64,000 nucleotides of DNA from Acidobacteriaceae bacterium dw_441 (GTDB lineage: Bacteria; Acidobacteriota; Terriglobia; Terriglobales; Acidobacteriaceae): NCBI GenBank assembly GCA_018449715.1, contig JAAVVA010000005.1, positions 248,001-312,000 of the forward strand, written 5' to 3'. A program made the position numbers and the translations under genes. The notes under the pieces were generated by a model. The model made no database searches and was not told where the DNA came from. It worked only from the letters and a program-made list of their open reading frames with translations. Shown here in pieces: positions 12,301 through 21,400 of this stretch. Positions within the stretch are counted from its first letter, which is position 1. The number at the start of each line of letters is the position of its first letter.

Positions 12301-12993
12301 AAAGGCGCTCTGGTTGCCCATGCCGCCGCCGATCTGGTAGTTGCCGAAGCCGGTGTTATTCGTAAATGTTCCGCCGGACTGGTTGCCCAGCGGGTTGCCG
12401 CCTGTGGAACCTTGTGGCACGACTCCTGGTGCAAGGATTAGCAGGTTGAATACGTTGCGGCCGTTCAGTGGCATCTCCTGAACCTGCTTGCCTTCCACCA
12501 GTTGTCCCAGCGCGCCGGGCTGTGTCTCGAGGATGGGAGAGGTGGTGTCTACACTGATGGTTTCGGTGACACTGCCTACCTGCAGCTTGGCGTCGATGCG
12601 TATCGACGCCTGTACGGTGACTTGAATATTGGGGCGCTTCAGTGTGGCAAAGCCTGCATTTTCAACATCAACTTCATACGTTCCGGGAACAAGATTGGCG
12701 AACTGATAGTCGCCGGAGGTGTTCGTCTGAGCGGTTTTCCGTTCCTGCGTGCCGGTGTTGATCAGAGTGACATTTGCTCCCGGAAGTCCTGCATCGGAGG
12801 CGTCCGTAACGCGCCCCAGAATCGTGCCATAGGTCGTTTGCGCCGAGGCCGGAAGGAAGGAGAGAAAGAGCAGGGCGACTCCCAGGAGAAGCGAAGTCGC
12901 TGCACGGCGGTGAAGGTTAGAGGAGATACGGTATCTGGTCGTCCTGCTTGCATTCGTAAGCAGGTACATCCGGCAATTATGTTCGGTTTGCAT
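9358..12993 (-). CDS. TonB-dependent receptor with carboxypeptidase-regulatory domain (Oar-like)
   Basis: A giant outer-membrane protein of about 1,211 residues. After a signal peptide (cleavage near SFLPASAQ) comes a CarboxypepD_reg/Cna-B-like beta domain (GTILGRVTDASDAGLPGA and a GDYQFANLVPGTYEV segment), then a plug domain (QEMPLNGRNVFNLL, TKSGTNAFHGSVYE) and a 22-strand-type barrel ending in the aromatic C-terminal signature RLSF. Such Oar-like receptors import large nutrients, often oligosaccharides or metal complexes, using TonB energy. The ATG at 12993 is favoured because AAGGGAG (minus strand, 13004-13010) precedes it; an upstream ATG at 13023 adds ten residues. The divergent partner is a Tat-exported Nif3-like gene. 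Confidence 0.93.
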   Translation of the reverse strand: MQTEHNCRMYLLTNASRTTRYRISSNLHRRAATSLLLGVALLFLSFLPASAQTTYGTILGRVTDASDAGLPGANVTLINTGTQERKTAQTNTSGDYQFANLVPGTYEVDVENAGFATLKRPNIQVTVQASIRIDAKLQVGSVTETISVDTTSPILETQPGALGQLVEGKQVQEMPLNGRNVFNLLILAPGVVPQGSTGGNPLGNQSGGTFTNNTGFGNYQIGGGMGNQSAFYLDGVPLNTTYINSPGLVPTQDAIQEFRVDSNAVSAEFGHFAGGVINMASKSGTNAFHGSVYEYIRNRVLNSNTYFNKRNPAAIIPTPAFSQNQYGVSVGGPIKRDKLFAFFSWEGFSFRRGNPLQTTVPTAAFKNGDFSSLCSSYDASGLCTASNGTQLYDPLTTCGVSGSPACPAGRTTPRLPFAYNRIPVERLDTASRQFQTYYGLPNQPATISGAGLPSNNFATNTKLGGNTNQYNTRLDWSVSENQRIFARYSYWAGTSLPADPFNVNFGGLNSYTGAQNFVIGDTYTFNPHTIADFRVSYLRATNGFTPQQLGTDLSKFGPAWAQLSSQVTLPVAPLASNGYYGFNGTDNRSIVNNYDLSGGITKILGQHTLKFGGEARHNEWNFAQSGSAAGSFTFDQGFTAQLDPGHNNAQLPNTGYAGASFFLGNPASGSAASIAFTDAINWYIGAYLQDTYSVTRKLTVTGGIRWEWPETFTEKRDRLTVLLPNATDPLGSSVGLPLKGQIALVNSDAYNPRQFLRNRFKLFSPRINMAYSPNSTMSIRAGYGLSWIPPDMVNYSLSPFQSPINAATTTIVSSVGGTTSLYPSATFADPFPTGLIPPIGHDPSQLSLFEGQSVTSPNPDAPFGYAQQWNFQIQQQFAGDLLFDIGYAGSKGTHLAHSLIQLNQLPDSALSLGSALNAPVTNPFYGHITNGLLANPTVSRGQLLRPYPQFQNFQDAGGGRGASNWNSLQTRLLKRFKSGGIISASYTFSKLISNTDTLTSWLESHGTAGVQDWNNLRAEKSLASFDVPHRFVVSYVLNLPFGKNKHYFANAGPVVDRIVGGWTVNGITTLQSAFPLGLTTAANQTGSQGGGSRPNVIDPERKKKSGSAQSRVTQWFNTSAFAAPPAFTFGNESRLDSTLRGHGIANWDFTVGKAIPITERLSFDFKAEMFNLFNRVQFGDPGTQLGSATFGIVSTQTNNPRQVQFAGRLSF

Positions 12994-13399
12994 CACGGTG
13001 TCACTCCCTTGAAGATTTGCCAATGCATGCCCTGCGCGATGTCTCCAGCATCGGAGCCCCTTATTCCATCCAGCGGAAAGCGCAATTAAGAATGCGTATT
13101 ATGCAATCATGTTTTGACGACGACGGAACGCTAGCACCGCGACATGCCACAGTCAAGAAGGATTATTTGCACGTATTTCTACCTGCGTAACTCTCTGTAG
13201 CTTGAAAACTAGTTAATCCCTGTTGTTCAGAGTTACGAAAGCGGTGACGTGACTGTTCACGAATGGACGCCATGTCCAGCATGGTCACCTGGAAAAAACG
13301 ACCCATTGCAAACCATGTGGCGATTCAGGCTATGATGTTGCTCGCTCCTCAAAGCCCCGCAATCGGAGTCGTGTACCGGTGCGGTGAAAGATAGGAACT
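12994..13399. other. Divergent promoter region between TonB receptor and Nif3-like operon
   Basis: About 400 bases with no credible gene. It must hold the promoters for the receptor (minus) and for the Nif3-like operon (plus). On the plus strand TTGCAA (13306-13311) and TATGAT (13331-13336) could be a promoter, but the 19-base spacing is long. I see no clear operator. Confidence 0.35.
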
Positions 13400-14335
13400 A
13401 TGCAACTTATCTCGAGACGTAAGTTTGTCGCTCTTACGGCGACCAGTGTGGCGGCTGTGCCGCTGGCATCCCTGGCACATCCGCTTGGCAGCGTTGTTAC
13501 TGCGCAGGAGATTGCTGATCGTATCCGGAAAAACATCGGAGGCGAATGGAAGACGGATACAGTCGACACTTTCAAGGCTGGTGATCCTTCGACGCCTGTT
13601 ACAGGCATAGTCACCACGTCACTCGCATCGCTGCATGTGCTCGATGCTGCGGTAAAGGCAGGCGCGAACATGATCGTCACCTGCGAACCTACGTTCTATG
13701 CCAGGGCCGATTCGCCAACCCCTCCAGTGCGTCGCCTTCCAGGAGCTCCTCCTCCTGTTGAGCCTTCCGCTCCACCACCACCCGATCCTGTATTCACGGC
13801 CAAGGCGGAGTTTCTGAAGAAACACAACCTGGTCGTGATGCGGCTTAGTGATCACTGGCGTCTGCGCAAACCCGATCCATTTGCACAGGGCTTCGCCAGT
13901 GCGCTTGGATGGTCAAAGAACACCAGCACCGCAGATCCGGCGCACCTGGCCATTCCTGAGACATCGCTCGATGCGCTCGTCTCGCAGGTAAAGAAGTCGC
14001 TGAAGTCCCGCGGCGGCATGCGCATTGTCGGAGACCCGAAGCTGTCTGTTCGCAAGATCGCTCTTCTTCCCGGCTCAACGCCGATTCAGGCTTCCATTGA
14101 GGCGCTGCCCGAAGTGGATACGATCATTGCCGGTGAAGTGCGCGAGTGGGAGACCGTCGAATATGTGCGCGATACGGTTGCACTTGGCGGAAAAAAATCG
14201 CTGATCCTCGTTGGCCGCATCGTCTCCGAAGACCCAGGAATGCAGGTATGCGCACAGTGGTTGAAGACGATTGTCCCTGAGGTTCGATCAACATGGGTTT
14301 CCGCTGGGGATCCCTACTGGAGGCCGATGTTATGA
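13400..14335 (+). CDS. Nif3-like dinuclear metal centre protein with Tat-type leader
   Basis: A 311-residue protein whose N-terminus (MQLISRRKFVALTATSVAA) has the SRRKF twin-arginine motif followed by a hydrophobic stretch, suggesting export of a folded, metal-loaded protein. The remainder resembles the Nif3/YqfO family (GTP cyclohydrolase 1 type 2 fold): TAQEIADRIRKNIG at the start, a GIVTTSLASLHVLDAAVKAG segment and MIVTCEPTFYARAD, where Nif3 proteins normally carry an HHP metal motif; here that motif reads CEPTF, so metal binding may differ. A proline-rich insert (about residues 110-130) is unusual. Its last four bases overlap the start of a second paralogue. Confidence 0.75.
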   Translation: MQLISRRKFVALTATSVAAVPLASLAHPLGSVVTAQEIADRIRKNIGGEWKTDTVDTFKAGDPSTPVTGIVTTSLASLHVLDAAVKAGANMIVTCEPTFYARADSPTPPVRRLPGAPPPVEPSAPPPPDPVFTAKAEFLKKHNLVVMRLSDHWRLRKPDPFAQGFASALGWSKNTSTADPAHLAIPETSLDALVSQVKKSLKSRGGMRIVGDPKLSVRKIALLPGSTPIQASIEALPEVDTIIAGEVREWETVEYVRDTVALGGKKSLILVGRIVSEDPGMQVCAQWLKTIVPEVRSTWVSAGDPYWRPML

Positions 14336-15132
14336 GCGCATTAACCGCAGGCGAGATCGTCGCCCGCATCAAGAGCAACCTCGGTTTTCCGTGGAGGACG
14401 ACCACCTATCGCGATACCTTCAAGTTCGGAGGTCCTGACACTGTCGTCCAGGGAATCGCGACGACAATGTTTTGCTCGTATGACACGATCCGGCGTGCGG
14501 CGGAGCAGGGATGCAACATGATCATTCCTCACGAAGACACGTACTGGAACGATCCAGACAAACTCGATGTGGTGAGTGGTGACCCGAGTTACAAGCTGAA
14601 GACCGACTTCATGCGTGAGCACGACATCGTCGTCTTTCGTATGCACGACCATATGCACGCACAGAGGCCGGACTTTACCTACGTCGGTTGTGCGCGCGCG
14701 CTTGGCCTCGAGAGTAAGTACGAGACCGCTCCGCAGTCGCACCATTTCGTCCTACCCGAGACAACGCTCGGCGAACTTGCTTCCACGTTTCAGAAGAGGC
14801 TTGGCGACAGGGCATTGCGAGTGGTCGGCGATCCAAAGACGAAGGTGAGTCGCGTGCAACTTGGTGTGGGATACGCAACTCCCAGTATCAATAATCCTGA
14901 TATTGACGTGGTGGTCAGCGGAGAGCAGCAGGAGAGCGACGGCTTCCTGGACAGCCCGGCCTATGTGCTCGATGCCACGATCCTGGGCATTCCGAAGGGA
15001 TGGATTATGCTCGGTCATAACGTCTCGGAAGAGCAGGGAATGCTTGAGATGGCGCAGTGGGTCAAGTCGTTCACACCGGAGGTTCCGGTCCAGCTTGTCC
15101 GTTCGGAAGAGCCGTTCTGGGTACCGAAATAA
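14332..15132 (+). CDS. Nif3-like dinuclear metal centre protein, cytosolic-type paralogue
   Basis: A 266-residue paralogue of the preceding gene, lacking the export leader. It begins MSALTAGEIVARIKSNLG, and contains GIATTMFCSYDTIRRAAEQG and MIIPHEDTYW, where PHEDT takes the place of the HHP-type motif, and a C-terminal GHNVSEEQGMLEMAQW helix that matches the VGRIVSEDPGMQVCAQW helix of its neighbour. I start it at the ATG at 14332, which overlaps the upstream stop as ATGA; this predicts coupled translation and perhaps a mixed oligomer. The biochemical role of Nif3-like proteins is not settled, so only the fold is named. Confidence 0.78.
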   Translation: MSALTAGEIVARIKSNLGFPWRTTTYRDTFKFGGPDTVVQGIATTMFCSYDTIRRAAEQGCNMIIPHEDTYWNDPDKLDVVSGDPSYKLKTDFMREHDIVVFRMHDHMHAQRPDFTYVGCARALGLESKYETAPQSHHFVLPETTLGELASTFQKRLGDRALRVVGDPKTKVSRVQLGVGYATPSINNPDIDVVVSGEQQESDGFLDSPAYVLDATILGIPKGWIMLGHNVSEEQGMLEMAQWVKSFTPEVPVQLVRSEEPFWVPK

Positions 15133-15209
15133 GTTTGATGGAAGGCGGGTAGAATCTTTGAGTGCCACGTCATAACAAGCGGCTCGATGACATAAGGGAT
15201 GAAAACTGC

Positions 15210-15860
15210 ATGATACGGAAACGATTGCTCCCATTATTTTTGATGGCGGCATCTGCTGGCTTGTTCTGCATCACAGCCAAGGCGCAAACTGCGAAGAGCA
15301 CAATGAACTGGGACAACGAACCGAAGACGTGGAAGCAGGACGGAGCTTCTTTGTTGGAAACAGTGCCTGCCGGTACGGACTACTGGCGAACCACACACTA
15401 TGGTTTTATTCGTGACAATGGCCCGTTCCATTATGAGAGCCGGGGCGGTAACTTTGAGGCGAAGGTTAAAATCTCAGGACGGTATCATGAGCTGTACCAC
15501 CAGGCTGGCCTGATGATTCGTATCGACGACAGGAACTGGATCAAGACGGGGATCGAGTTCGTGAATGGTCATCAAAATGTCAGTGCAGTAGTCACGCGTG
15601 GATACTCCGACTGGTCAGTCCTTCCACGCACTGATAGTCCAGCCTCTATCTGGATGCGTCTGCAGCGCTTCAACGACACTGTGCAGATCTCGTATTCGCT
15701 CGATGGAGCGAAGTGGTTGATGATCCGACTGGCTTACTTTCCAGCAAATGTTCCGGTCAAGATAGGTATGGTCACGGCAGCGCCGGGTAAGGAGTCTTTC
15801 GACGTTCGCTTCGACGAGTTCAACGTCAAAGACCTTACGACCGCACCGAAGGAAGACTGA
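15210..15860 (+). CDS. Secreted DUF1349 (concanavalin-like) protein
   Basis: A 216-residue exported protein with a clear signal peptide (MIRKRLLPLF, cleavage after CITAKA). The mature part reads like DUF1349, a concanavalin-like lectin/glucanase sandwich also seen in YesU: WDNEPKTWKQDGASL, a FEAKVKISGRYHELYHQAGLMIR core, IDDRNWIKTGIEFVNG, and a final FDVRFDEFNVKDL strand. Proteins of this fold bind carbohydrates or support polysaccharide breakdown, fitting the nearby TonB receptor. AAGGGA at 15194-15199 precedes the ATG at 15210. It lies 77 bases after the Nif3-like pair and may share its transcript. Confidence 0.82.
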   Translation: MIRKRLLPLFLMAASAGLFCITAKAQTAKSTMNWDNEPKTWKQDGASLLETVPAGTDYWRTTHYGFIRDNGPFHYESRGGNFEAKVKISGRYHELYHQAGLMIRIDDRNWIKTGIEFVNGHQNVSAVVTRGYSDWSVLPRTDSPASIWMRLQRFNDTVQISYSLDGAKWLMIRLAYFPANVPVKIGMVTAAPGKESFDVRFDEFNVKDLTTAPKED

Positions 15861-15930
15861 GTTGATCGGTAAATTTGATGGTTAGACGGTCGATCCTGGG
15901 TGGCCGACCATTTGAGGTTGTGTCTCGTAT

Positions 15931-16803
15931 CTAAGAGCGTTCAGAAGAGCTATGGCTGACGAGCCATTCTAAAGCTTCGCGAGCAGTCGACGGAAATTCA
16001 TTGATCGGTTCCTTTTCAAGATAACTACAAGTCCTCTTGAAGAGTGCTTTTACACCCGGTAAGACATCTACTGGAAGACCGGATTCCTGCAGCAGGCTCT
16101 CTGCTTTTTCGATCTCCTTCAGACGTCGAGGCGCATGAACTAAATGAGTTCTTACAAAAGATTCCAGTGTGCTACGCAAAGGATTCTGATCTATGTCAGA
16201 GAGCATTTCGTATAACTGATCTGTAACGCCCTGTTTTTCTGCTGCCATAAAGGTTTCGATGGCGAGTGCTTCTAAGCCTTTCACAAAAACGCTTCGTAGC
16301 AGTTTGAGAGAGGATGCATCTCCTGCAGAACTGTCGGGCAGTACTCGTATGGGAGCGCCAATCTTTGTAAAAATCTCTGATATTTCCTCTGTGTGGGAGC
16401 CAGCGCAGAGGAGCGCCGTTTTTTCGCCAGCCAATGCGACTGCTCCCATAATGGCTATGTCTACATATCCTATTTCCAGTTGTTCAGCGATCCGCGACGC
16501 GTCATGAATCTCAGTCGGATCACAGGTGGTCATGTCGACGAAGAGCGCCCCTTTGTGAATCCAGGGAAATGCTCCAGTCGCCACACTGAAAAAGATGGTT
16601 CCGACAACACAGGAGAGGATGATGTCTGCCTCTTTCAGCCACTCCCCTGGTTCAAGAAAGATCGGCACGTTCATTTCGCCAGAAAATGTTGTCGTTTTAG
16701 AAGAAGGCCTAGGATCGCAGAAGGATAGCTTTGCGCAGAGGGGGAGCATGACTCGTGCATAAAGCATTCCGACTTCTCCACAGCCAATTACCGCCATTTC
16801 CAT
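15931..16803 (-). CDS. NAD(P)-binding dehydrogenase, 6-phosphogluconate/3-hydroxyisobutyrate type with DUF1932
   Basis: A 290-residue oxidoreductase. It opens with a Rossmann motif (AVIGCGEVGMLYA) and an acidic SFCDPRP turn after strand two, followed by the NAD-binding 2 domain. The C-terminal helical half begins with GDASSLKLLRSVFVKGLEALAIE, which corresponds to the DUF1932 domain and places a conserved lysine in the active site. Such enzymes oxidise or reduce beta-hydroxyacids or similar compounds. It is convergent with the DUF1349 gene and has no operon partners. Its A+T content looks slightly higher than its neighbours, which may point to transfer. Confidence 0.82.
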   Translation of the reverse strand: MEMAVIGCGEVGMLYARVMLPLCAKLSFCDPRPSSKTTTFSGEMNVPIFLEPGEWLKEADIILSCVVGTIFFSVATGAFPWIHKGALFVDMTTCDPTEIHDASRIAEQLEIGYVDIAIMGAVALAGEKTALLCAGSHTEEISEIFTKIGAPIRVLPDSSAGDASSLKLLRSVFVKGLEALAIETFMAAEKQGVTDQLYEMLSDIDQNPLRSTLESFVRTHLVHAPRRLKEIEKAESLLQESGLPVDVLPGVKALFKRTCSYLEKEPINEFPSTAREALEWLVSHSSSERS

Positions 16804-16857
16804 TACTGGAGCCCCCTAAGTTCTAAAAGGATAGAACATAATGGCGCTCCAGACGAA

Positions 16858-16885
16858 GAAGGCAGCGCTGAGTGCTGCCTTTTTC
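16858..16885 (+). terminator. Orphan terminator-like hairpin, plus orientation
   Basis: AAGGCAGC and GCTGCCTT form an 8 bp stem with a seven-base loop followed by a run of five T on the plus strand. No plus-strand gene lies just upstream (the neighbour is on the minus strand), so it may belong to a lost gene or to an unrecognised small RNA. Confidence 0.45.
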
Positions 16886-16899
16886 TGTCCGGCTGTAAC

Positions 16900-17031
16900 T
16901 TATTTGCTTGAAGACGGCTTTGCCGTGGTGGTTTGCGGCTGAGTTGCTAGTGGGAGCGCTGCTTTCGGAATACCGGAACCTTTGAGCACGGTCCTGTCCG
17001 GCAGTACCTGATCGTAAACAATATCAACCAC
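16900..17031 (-). pseudogene. Short protein tail of unknown family between two hairpins
   Basis: The minus strand reads 43 codons from a GTG at 17031 (VVDIVYDQVLPDRTVLKG, then a Thr/Pro/Ser-rich end TTTAKPSSSK) to a stop at 16900. An in-frame stop lies five codons before the GTG, inside the hairpin at 17029-17064. The composition looks protein-like rather than random and resembles a C-terminal tail. No family recognised and no clear ribosome binding site; a remnant is more likely than a live gene. Confidence 0.3.
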
Positions 17032-17064
17032 GAGGCTGTGAGCCTATTGGGTCACAGCCTCGTG
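17029..17064 (-). terminator. Terminator hairpin after the metallo-hydrolase gene
   Basis: A perfect 13 bp stem (CACGAGGCTGTGA paired across a ten-base loop) begins 15 bases after the stop codon of the minus-strand hydrolase gene at 17079. The T tract is modest (TTGATATTGTTT on the minus strand). Confidence 0.65.
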
Positions 17065-17078
17065 AGATTAAACGATCT

Positions 17079-18368
17079 TCATGCATACGAGAAACTTCCG
17101 AAGTGTGCGATGACTCCGCCATCAGGCACGGAGCTATCTTTTACGAATACTTCGAATGAGTTGCCGCCGGGTGGAACTCGAATGATCACATGCCCGTTTC
17201 TACTCGCCATCTCCGACATACGACGGATTGCAATCTCGGCCTCCGGTTTCGTAGCAGTCGAGAACACGAGACGAGGTCCAGCATAAAGATCCTGATCGAG
17301 CATGTTGTCGAGAGCGTTGATGGTAGGGTGTGCCGAATCCCAGCTATTGATCACGAAGATCTTCGGCTGAAGTGCTCGGACCCAGTCGGGGCCGCACGCA
17401 TTCGCGTATCCGTGGTGATCTGCCACCGCAACCTGGACCTTTCCTGATGCTCGCGCGGTAACAGCTTCAATGTCCCCCCATGGCCAACGACCGTGTCTCA
17501 CTTCATGGTCCTGATCTCCGGCCGAGAAGTAGCTGAATTTTCCATATTGCAGACGTATAGCAAGCGAACACTTGTTTTCTGATGGATAGTCTTCAGGCTT
17601 CAGTGTTTCCAGTGGTGGAAAGTGTGCCTTGGTTTCGTCGCCAACGCCTGTCCAAACATCTCCGTTCGATGCAAGATTGCGAATGCTGAAGTCCGGATAA
17701 CGGTCCGGAGTGCGTTTAAGTGTGATCTGTTTCTTCACGCCCGGAACAAACCGCTCCACAGTTCCTCCCCGGCCAGGCAAGCTCTTGATGAACGCATGGT
17801 AGTTGGGGAACTGTGGACCGGCGATTGGAGCAGGATAAGCATAGTCGGGATAACAACGGTCGATGACCTTGCGAACAGGGATCGTCTCCGCTACGTCCGT
17901 TATACCGCCAAGCTGATACGGTCCAAACTGCGATCGCGGAGAGATGTCATATCTCCCCGGCCAAACCGTTCCGAAGTGGTCATCATGCATGTGAGTAAGA
18001 AGGAAGTAATCGATCTCATTCCGACCTGCTTGTGAGAGACATTCTTGTGCATATTTTGCGATCCATTGCCCAGGGCGCAGGCTGTCATTGGGGCGCGGGG
18101 CAATTAAAAATTTGTCACTCTCTGGATCGAGACCTTTGACCTTTGAACCTGCATCAATCATCATCGTGGTCGCGTCAGGAAGGATAAGCAATGCGCAACT
18201 TCCGCGGCCTGTAGAGATGTGGTGGATATAGAGATAACCCGGCTCCCAAGAGGGGAGCGTTAAGTGCTCGACAGCTTGGGATTGGCTTAGAAGTATGGGG
18301 GAGAACTGTGTTGTAATAAATGAGGCCGCGGCTCTGCTGAGAAATGCTCTTCTGTCGAGTGACATCAA
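17079..18368 (-). CDS. Exported MBL-fold metallo-hydrolase (ComEC/Rec2-type)
   Basis: A 429-residue protein with a leader containing SLDRRAFLSRAAASF, which resembles a twin-arginine signal. The metallo-beta-lactamase motif HMHDDH lies near residue 128, followed by other likely zinc ligands: an Asp in SAGDQDHEV near residue 275 and a His in VADHHGYAN near residue 310. The layout resembles the ComEC/Rec2-related hydrolases, here as a free-standing exported enzyme with no membrane channel. The substrate is unknown. It lies 62 bases downstream of a TonB receptor gene on the same strand, with a hairpin between, so the two may act on one nutrient. The ATG at 18365 is an alternative start. Confidence 0.85.
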   Translation of the reverse strand: MMSLDRRAFLSRAAASFITTQFSPILLSQSQAVEHLTLPSWEPGYLYIHHISTGRGSCALLILPDATTMMIDAGSKVKGLDPESDKFLIAPRPNDSLRPGQWIAKYAQECLSQAGRNEIDYFLLTHMHDDHFGTVWPGRYDISPRSQFGPYQLGGITDVAETIPVRKVIDRCYPDYAYPAPIAGPQFPNYHAFIKSLPGRGGTVERFVPGVKKQITLKRTPDRYPDFSIRNLASNGDVWTGVGDETKAHFPPLETLKPEDYPSENKCSLAIRLQYGKFSYFSAGDQDHEVRHGRWPWGDIEAVTARASGKVQVAVADHHGYANACGPDWVRALQPKIFVINSWDSAHPTINALDNMLDQDLYAGPRLVFSTATKPEAEIAIRRMSEMASRNGHVIIRVPPGGNSFEVFVKDSSVPDGGVIAHFGSFSYA

Positions 18369-18389
18369 TTTTTCACCTATATAAGAAAT

Positions 18390-18427
18390 GAGCGCGGCCG
18401 ATACTCTGAAATGAGTTGGCCGCGCTC
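18390..18427 (-). terminator. Hairpin between TonB receptor and metallo-hydrolase genes
   Basis: A 10 bp perfect stem (GAGCGCGGCC, 18390-18399, with GGCCGCGCTC, 18418-18427) starts four bases after the receptor stop codon. It probably ends or attenuates the receptor transcript before the hydrolase gene. Confidence 0.65.
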
Positions 18428-18430
18428 TTG

Positions 18431-21400
18431 TTAGAAGCTGAATCTTCCTGAGACTCTAAGAACACGTGCGTCTGCAACTCCGCCGGCTGTCGCGGTAATT
18501 TGACCAAAGTTGCTTGAAGACACATTGTTTGCAGGGTTTGCAAAGAATGGCGTATTCGTCAGGTTGAATGCCTCTCCTTTAACTTCGAAGTGCATCCGAT
18601 CCATGATTATGAAGGTTCTGCTAAGTCCAAGATCTAAGCCAGCACCTTTCGGGCCTCGCAACGAGTTACGGCTTGCGGTTCCGAAGGCAGCGGTTGTCAC
18701 AGGAGCAAATGCAGACGTATCAAACCACGTCGCCGTCTTGCCAATTCCACCGAGCGTTGCTACTTCTGACTTCACCCGATTTGCGACCTGCGTATTGAAC
18801 GGGGCGTTCAAAGAGGTTCCTGAAGCCAGCGGCGTAAAAGGAAGGCCGGTATAAGCAGAGAGCAATGCGTTGACTTTCCATCCGCCAAGAATCGCTCTTG
18901 CTATACCAGGATCTTTTAGCAAGAGATGGTTACGTCCGAACGGAAGTTCTGCTGTCGTTCCGAGTGCTAAGACGTGTCGTCGGTCGAAGTCACTCACAGC
19001 CTTGTTTCGATATTGATAAGCGACAGCGTTGAAGAGCGGTGTGCTGTCGTCATCCGTATTCAGATCAGTGGACTTCGCATAAGTGTATGCCGCAGTCAGC
19101 AACACGCCATGCTTGAAGGGATGCTTCAGGCTTGCCTGAAGGGCGTTGTAGTGCGTGGTTCCGAAGGGAGTAATGACCTGCGTTTGAGCATTCCGTCGAA
19201 ATGCTGCGTAGAGCGGCTGTCCCGCAGCGCCAAGTCCGGGAGTCTGACCTGCGTTAGCTTCTATGTATGCGGTTTGACGTATTCCCTGTGAACCGACATA
19301 GCTTACTGCCAGATTGAGGTCCCACGGAAGCATCCGCTCGACAGTGGCATTCCAGGATTCAATGTAGCCGCGACGGTAGGTGCCGGCAGGAAGCGTCTTC
19401 GTATAGGCGGTCAATGGAAGCTGTGCGAAACCATTGTTGATTACGGGAGCAACTGTGTCGAAGCCCGGAAGGCCAGTTACAAAATTCCCAGCACTTTGAT
19501 AGGAGTTATTCGCATTGATGGTTTGCGCAATCGTGACAGGATAGGGATCGCGCATCGCTCTGCTGAAAGGATAGGGATCGACGCTGATGCCATAGCCGCC
19601 ACGAAGGACTGTTTTTTCATTCATGCGATAGGCAAGCCCCAGACGCGGCCCGAACTGCAATTTACTGGATCTAGATCCAGCGCCAGATGGATTACTTCCG
19701 ACGCCACCGAGAATGACCTGATTGGTGGTCATATCGTAGCGTTCCATGCCTTTTCCATCCGCACGGACCATGATTGGGTAGAGCTCCCACCGCAGACCGT
19801 AGGTCAATGTAAGCTTACGGCTAGCCTGCCACTGGTCCTGAGCGTAGAGTCCATATTGCCATTCGCGTCCGATGATTGGATTGAGGTATTGATAGCTTCT
19901 TCCCATGGAATCAGGAAGCCCCAATAAGAATTGTGCGAAGGCATTGGTAGAGTTGGCAGAGGCACCTCCATTCAAAGCGGTGACTCCACCAGTGAAGGTG
20001 AATCCTCCAACGGGACCAAAACCGCGTTGAGGCTGATACTCGCTCATACGGTTGTTCATCATCTGAAGACCGAAGCGAATCGTATGTTTCGCGTGACTCC
20101 AGGTCATATTGCCAACGTAGGTCAGGGTAAGGTCGTCGCGAATCTCTGGGTTCCAGCCGTCGGTATGGCCAAAGGTTTCGAATCCAGTCACTGCAAACGA
20201 TGGCAGTCCCTTCTGATTAAGATCGGGGCCGTAAGAACCACTTCCGTTTCCATCGCCAATACCAGGAATGCCAAGAGACGTTCCCAGATCCGTGTTGTAG
20301 TCGCTCTCAAGAACGGATACGTAGTTGTGTCCGATGCCGAAGTTCGCATCGAGAAGCAGCGTAGGGGTGAAGATATGCGTGAAGCCGAGTCCGCCCACAT
20401 AGACATTCGATCGGCTGTAACCCGAACCGCCACCTGAGATAAGTCCGGAACCACCACCGATCCCCAACGCGCTTGGAGCCTTTACGTAAGCCAGCAAATA
20501 GCTGAATTTTCCAAAGAGCGAAGACTTGGGACTAACTTGCCACGATACCTTTTCATCAAAGGAAAACCGATCAATGGCATCGATACCAGAAACGGAATAA
20601 TTATTCGAAGTACCTGGAAGATTCGCGTGTGGGATGAGAGCGAGCACTCTGTTTGCTGCAGGGCTTATACCGGATTCAATTGCATTTCTGCCATCAGAAT
20701 TTTGGCTGGCAAAGCTTCTCCGTCCGGTGCCATCGGTATTTCCTGTGGTCGGATCGTAGATGGTCGTCAGGCCGGTGAAGTCACCTGCGCGCATCGCATC
20801 GGTAGGAACACTTGTGATGGTTGCATAAAGTTGGCGTTGAGAGATGCCCTCAAACCCTGAGAAGAAGAAGAGCCGGTTCCTCAGAATTGGACCACCGATG
20901 TTAGCTCCGAACTGGTTGAGGATGTTTTTCGGCGGAGCATCTCCTGCCTGTGCAAAGTAGGTCTTGTTATAAAAGTAGTTCCTTGCAGCCATGGCTGAAT
21001 TCGTGTGCATTTCCCACAGCGTGCCGTGGAATTCGTTCGTTCCGGATTTCGTCAGGACCGAAATTGCCGCGCCTCCAGCAAGCCCCTGCTCCGCAGTAAA
21101 GCTGTTGGTTACGATGTCGACCGACTGAATATTCTCCGTTGGAGGGTTGTAGAGCGTATGGTGCGGAAGATACACCTGCTGAATCGCAGCACCATCGACA
21201 GAGGTGATGTTGCTGGTACGCGATGCTCCATTAATATTGGTGGTCAATGAGCGTGACGGGGTATCCATCACGGCATTCTGATAGCGCGATGGAGTCGCCC
21301 CGGGCGTCAAATTAATTAAGCTCTGGTAGTTTCCATAGCCTCCGATGGGAAGGTTGCTTAGTTCTCGCGAAGAGAGTTGCCCATGAAGTACGCCGCTGTC

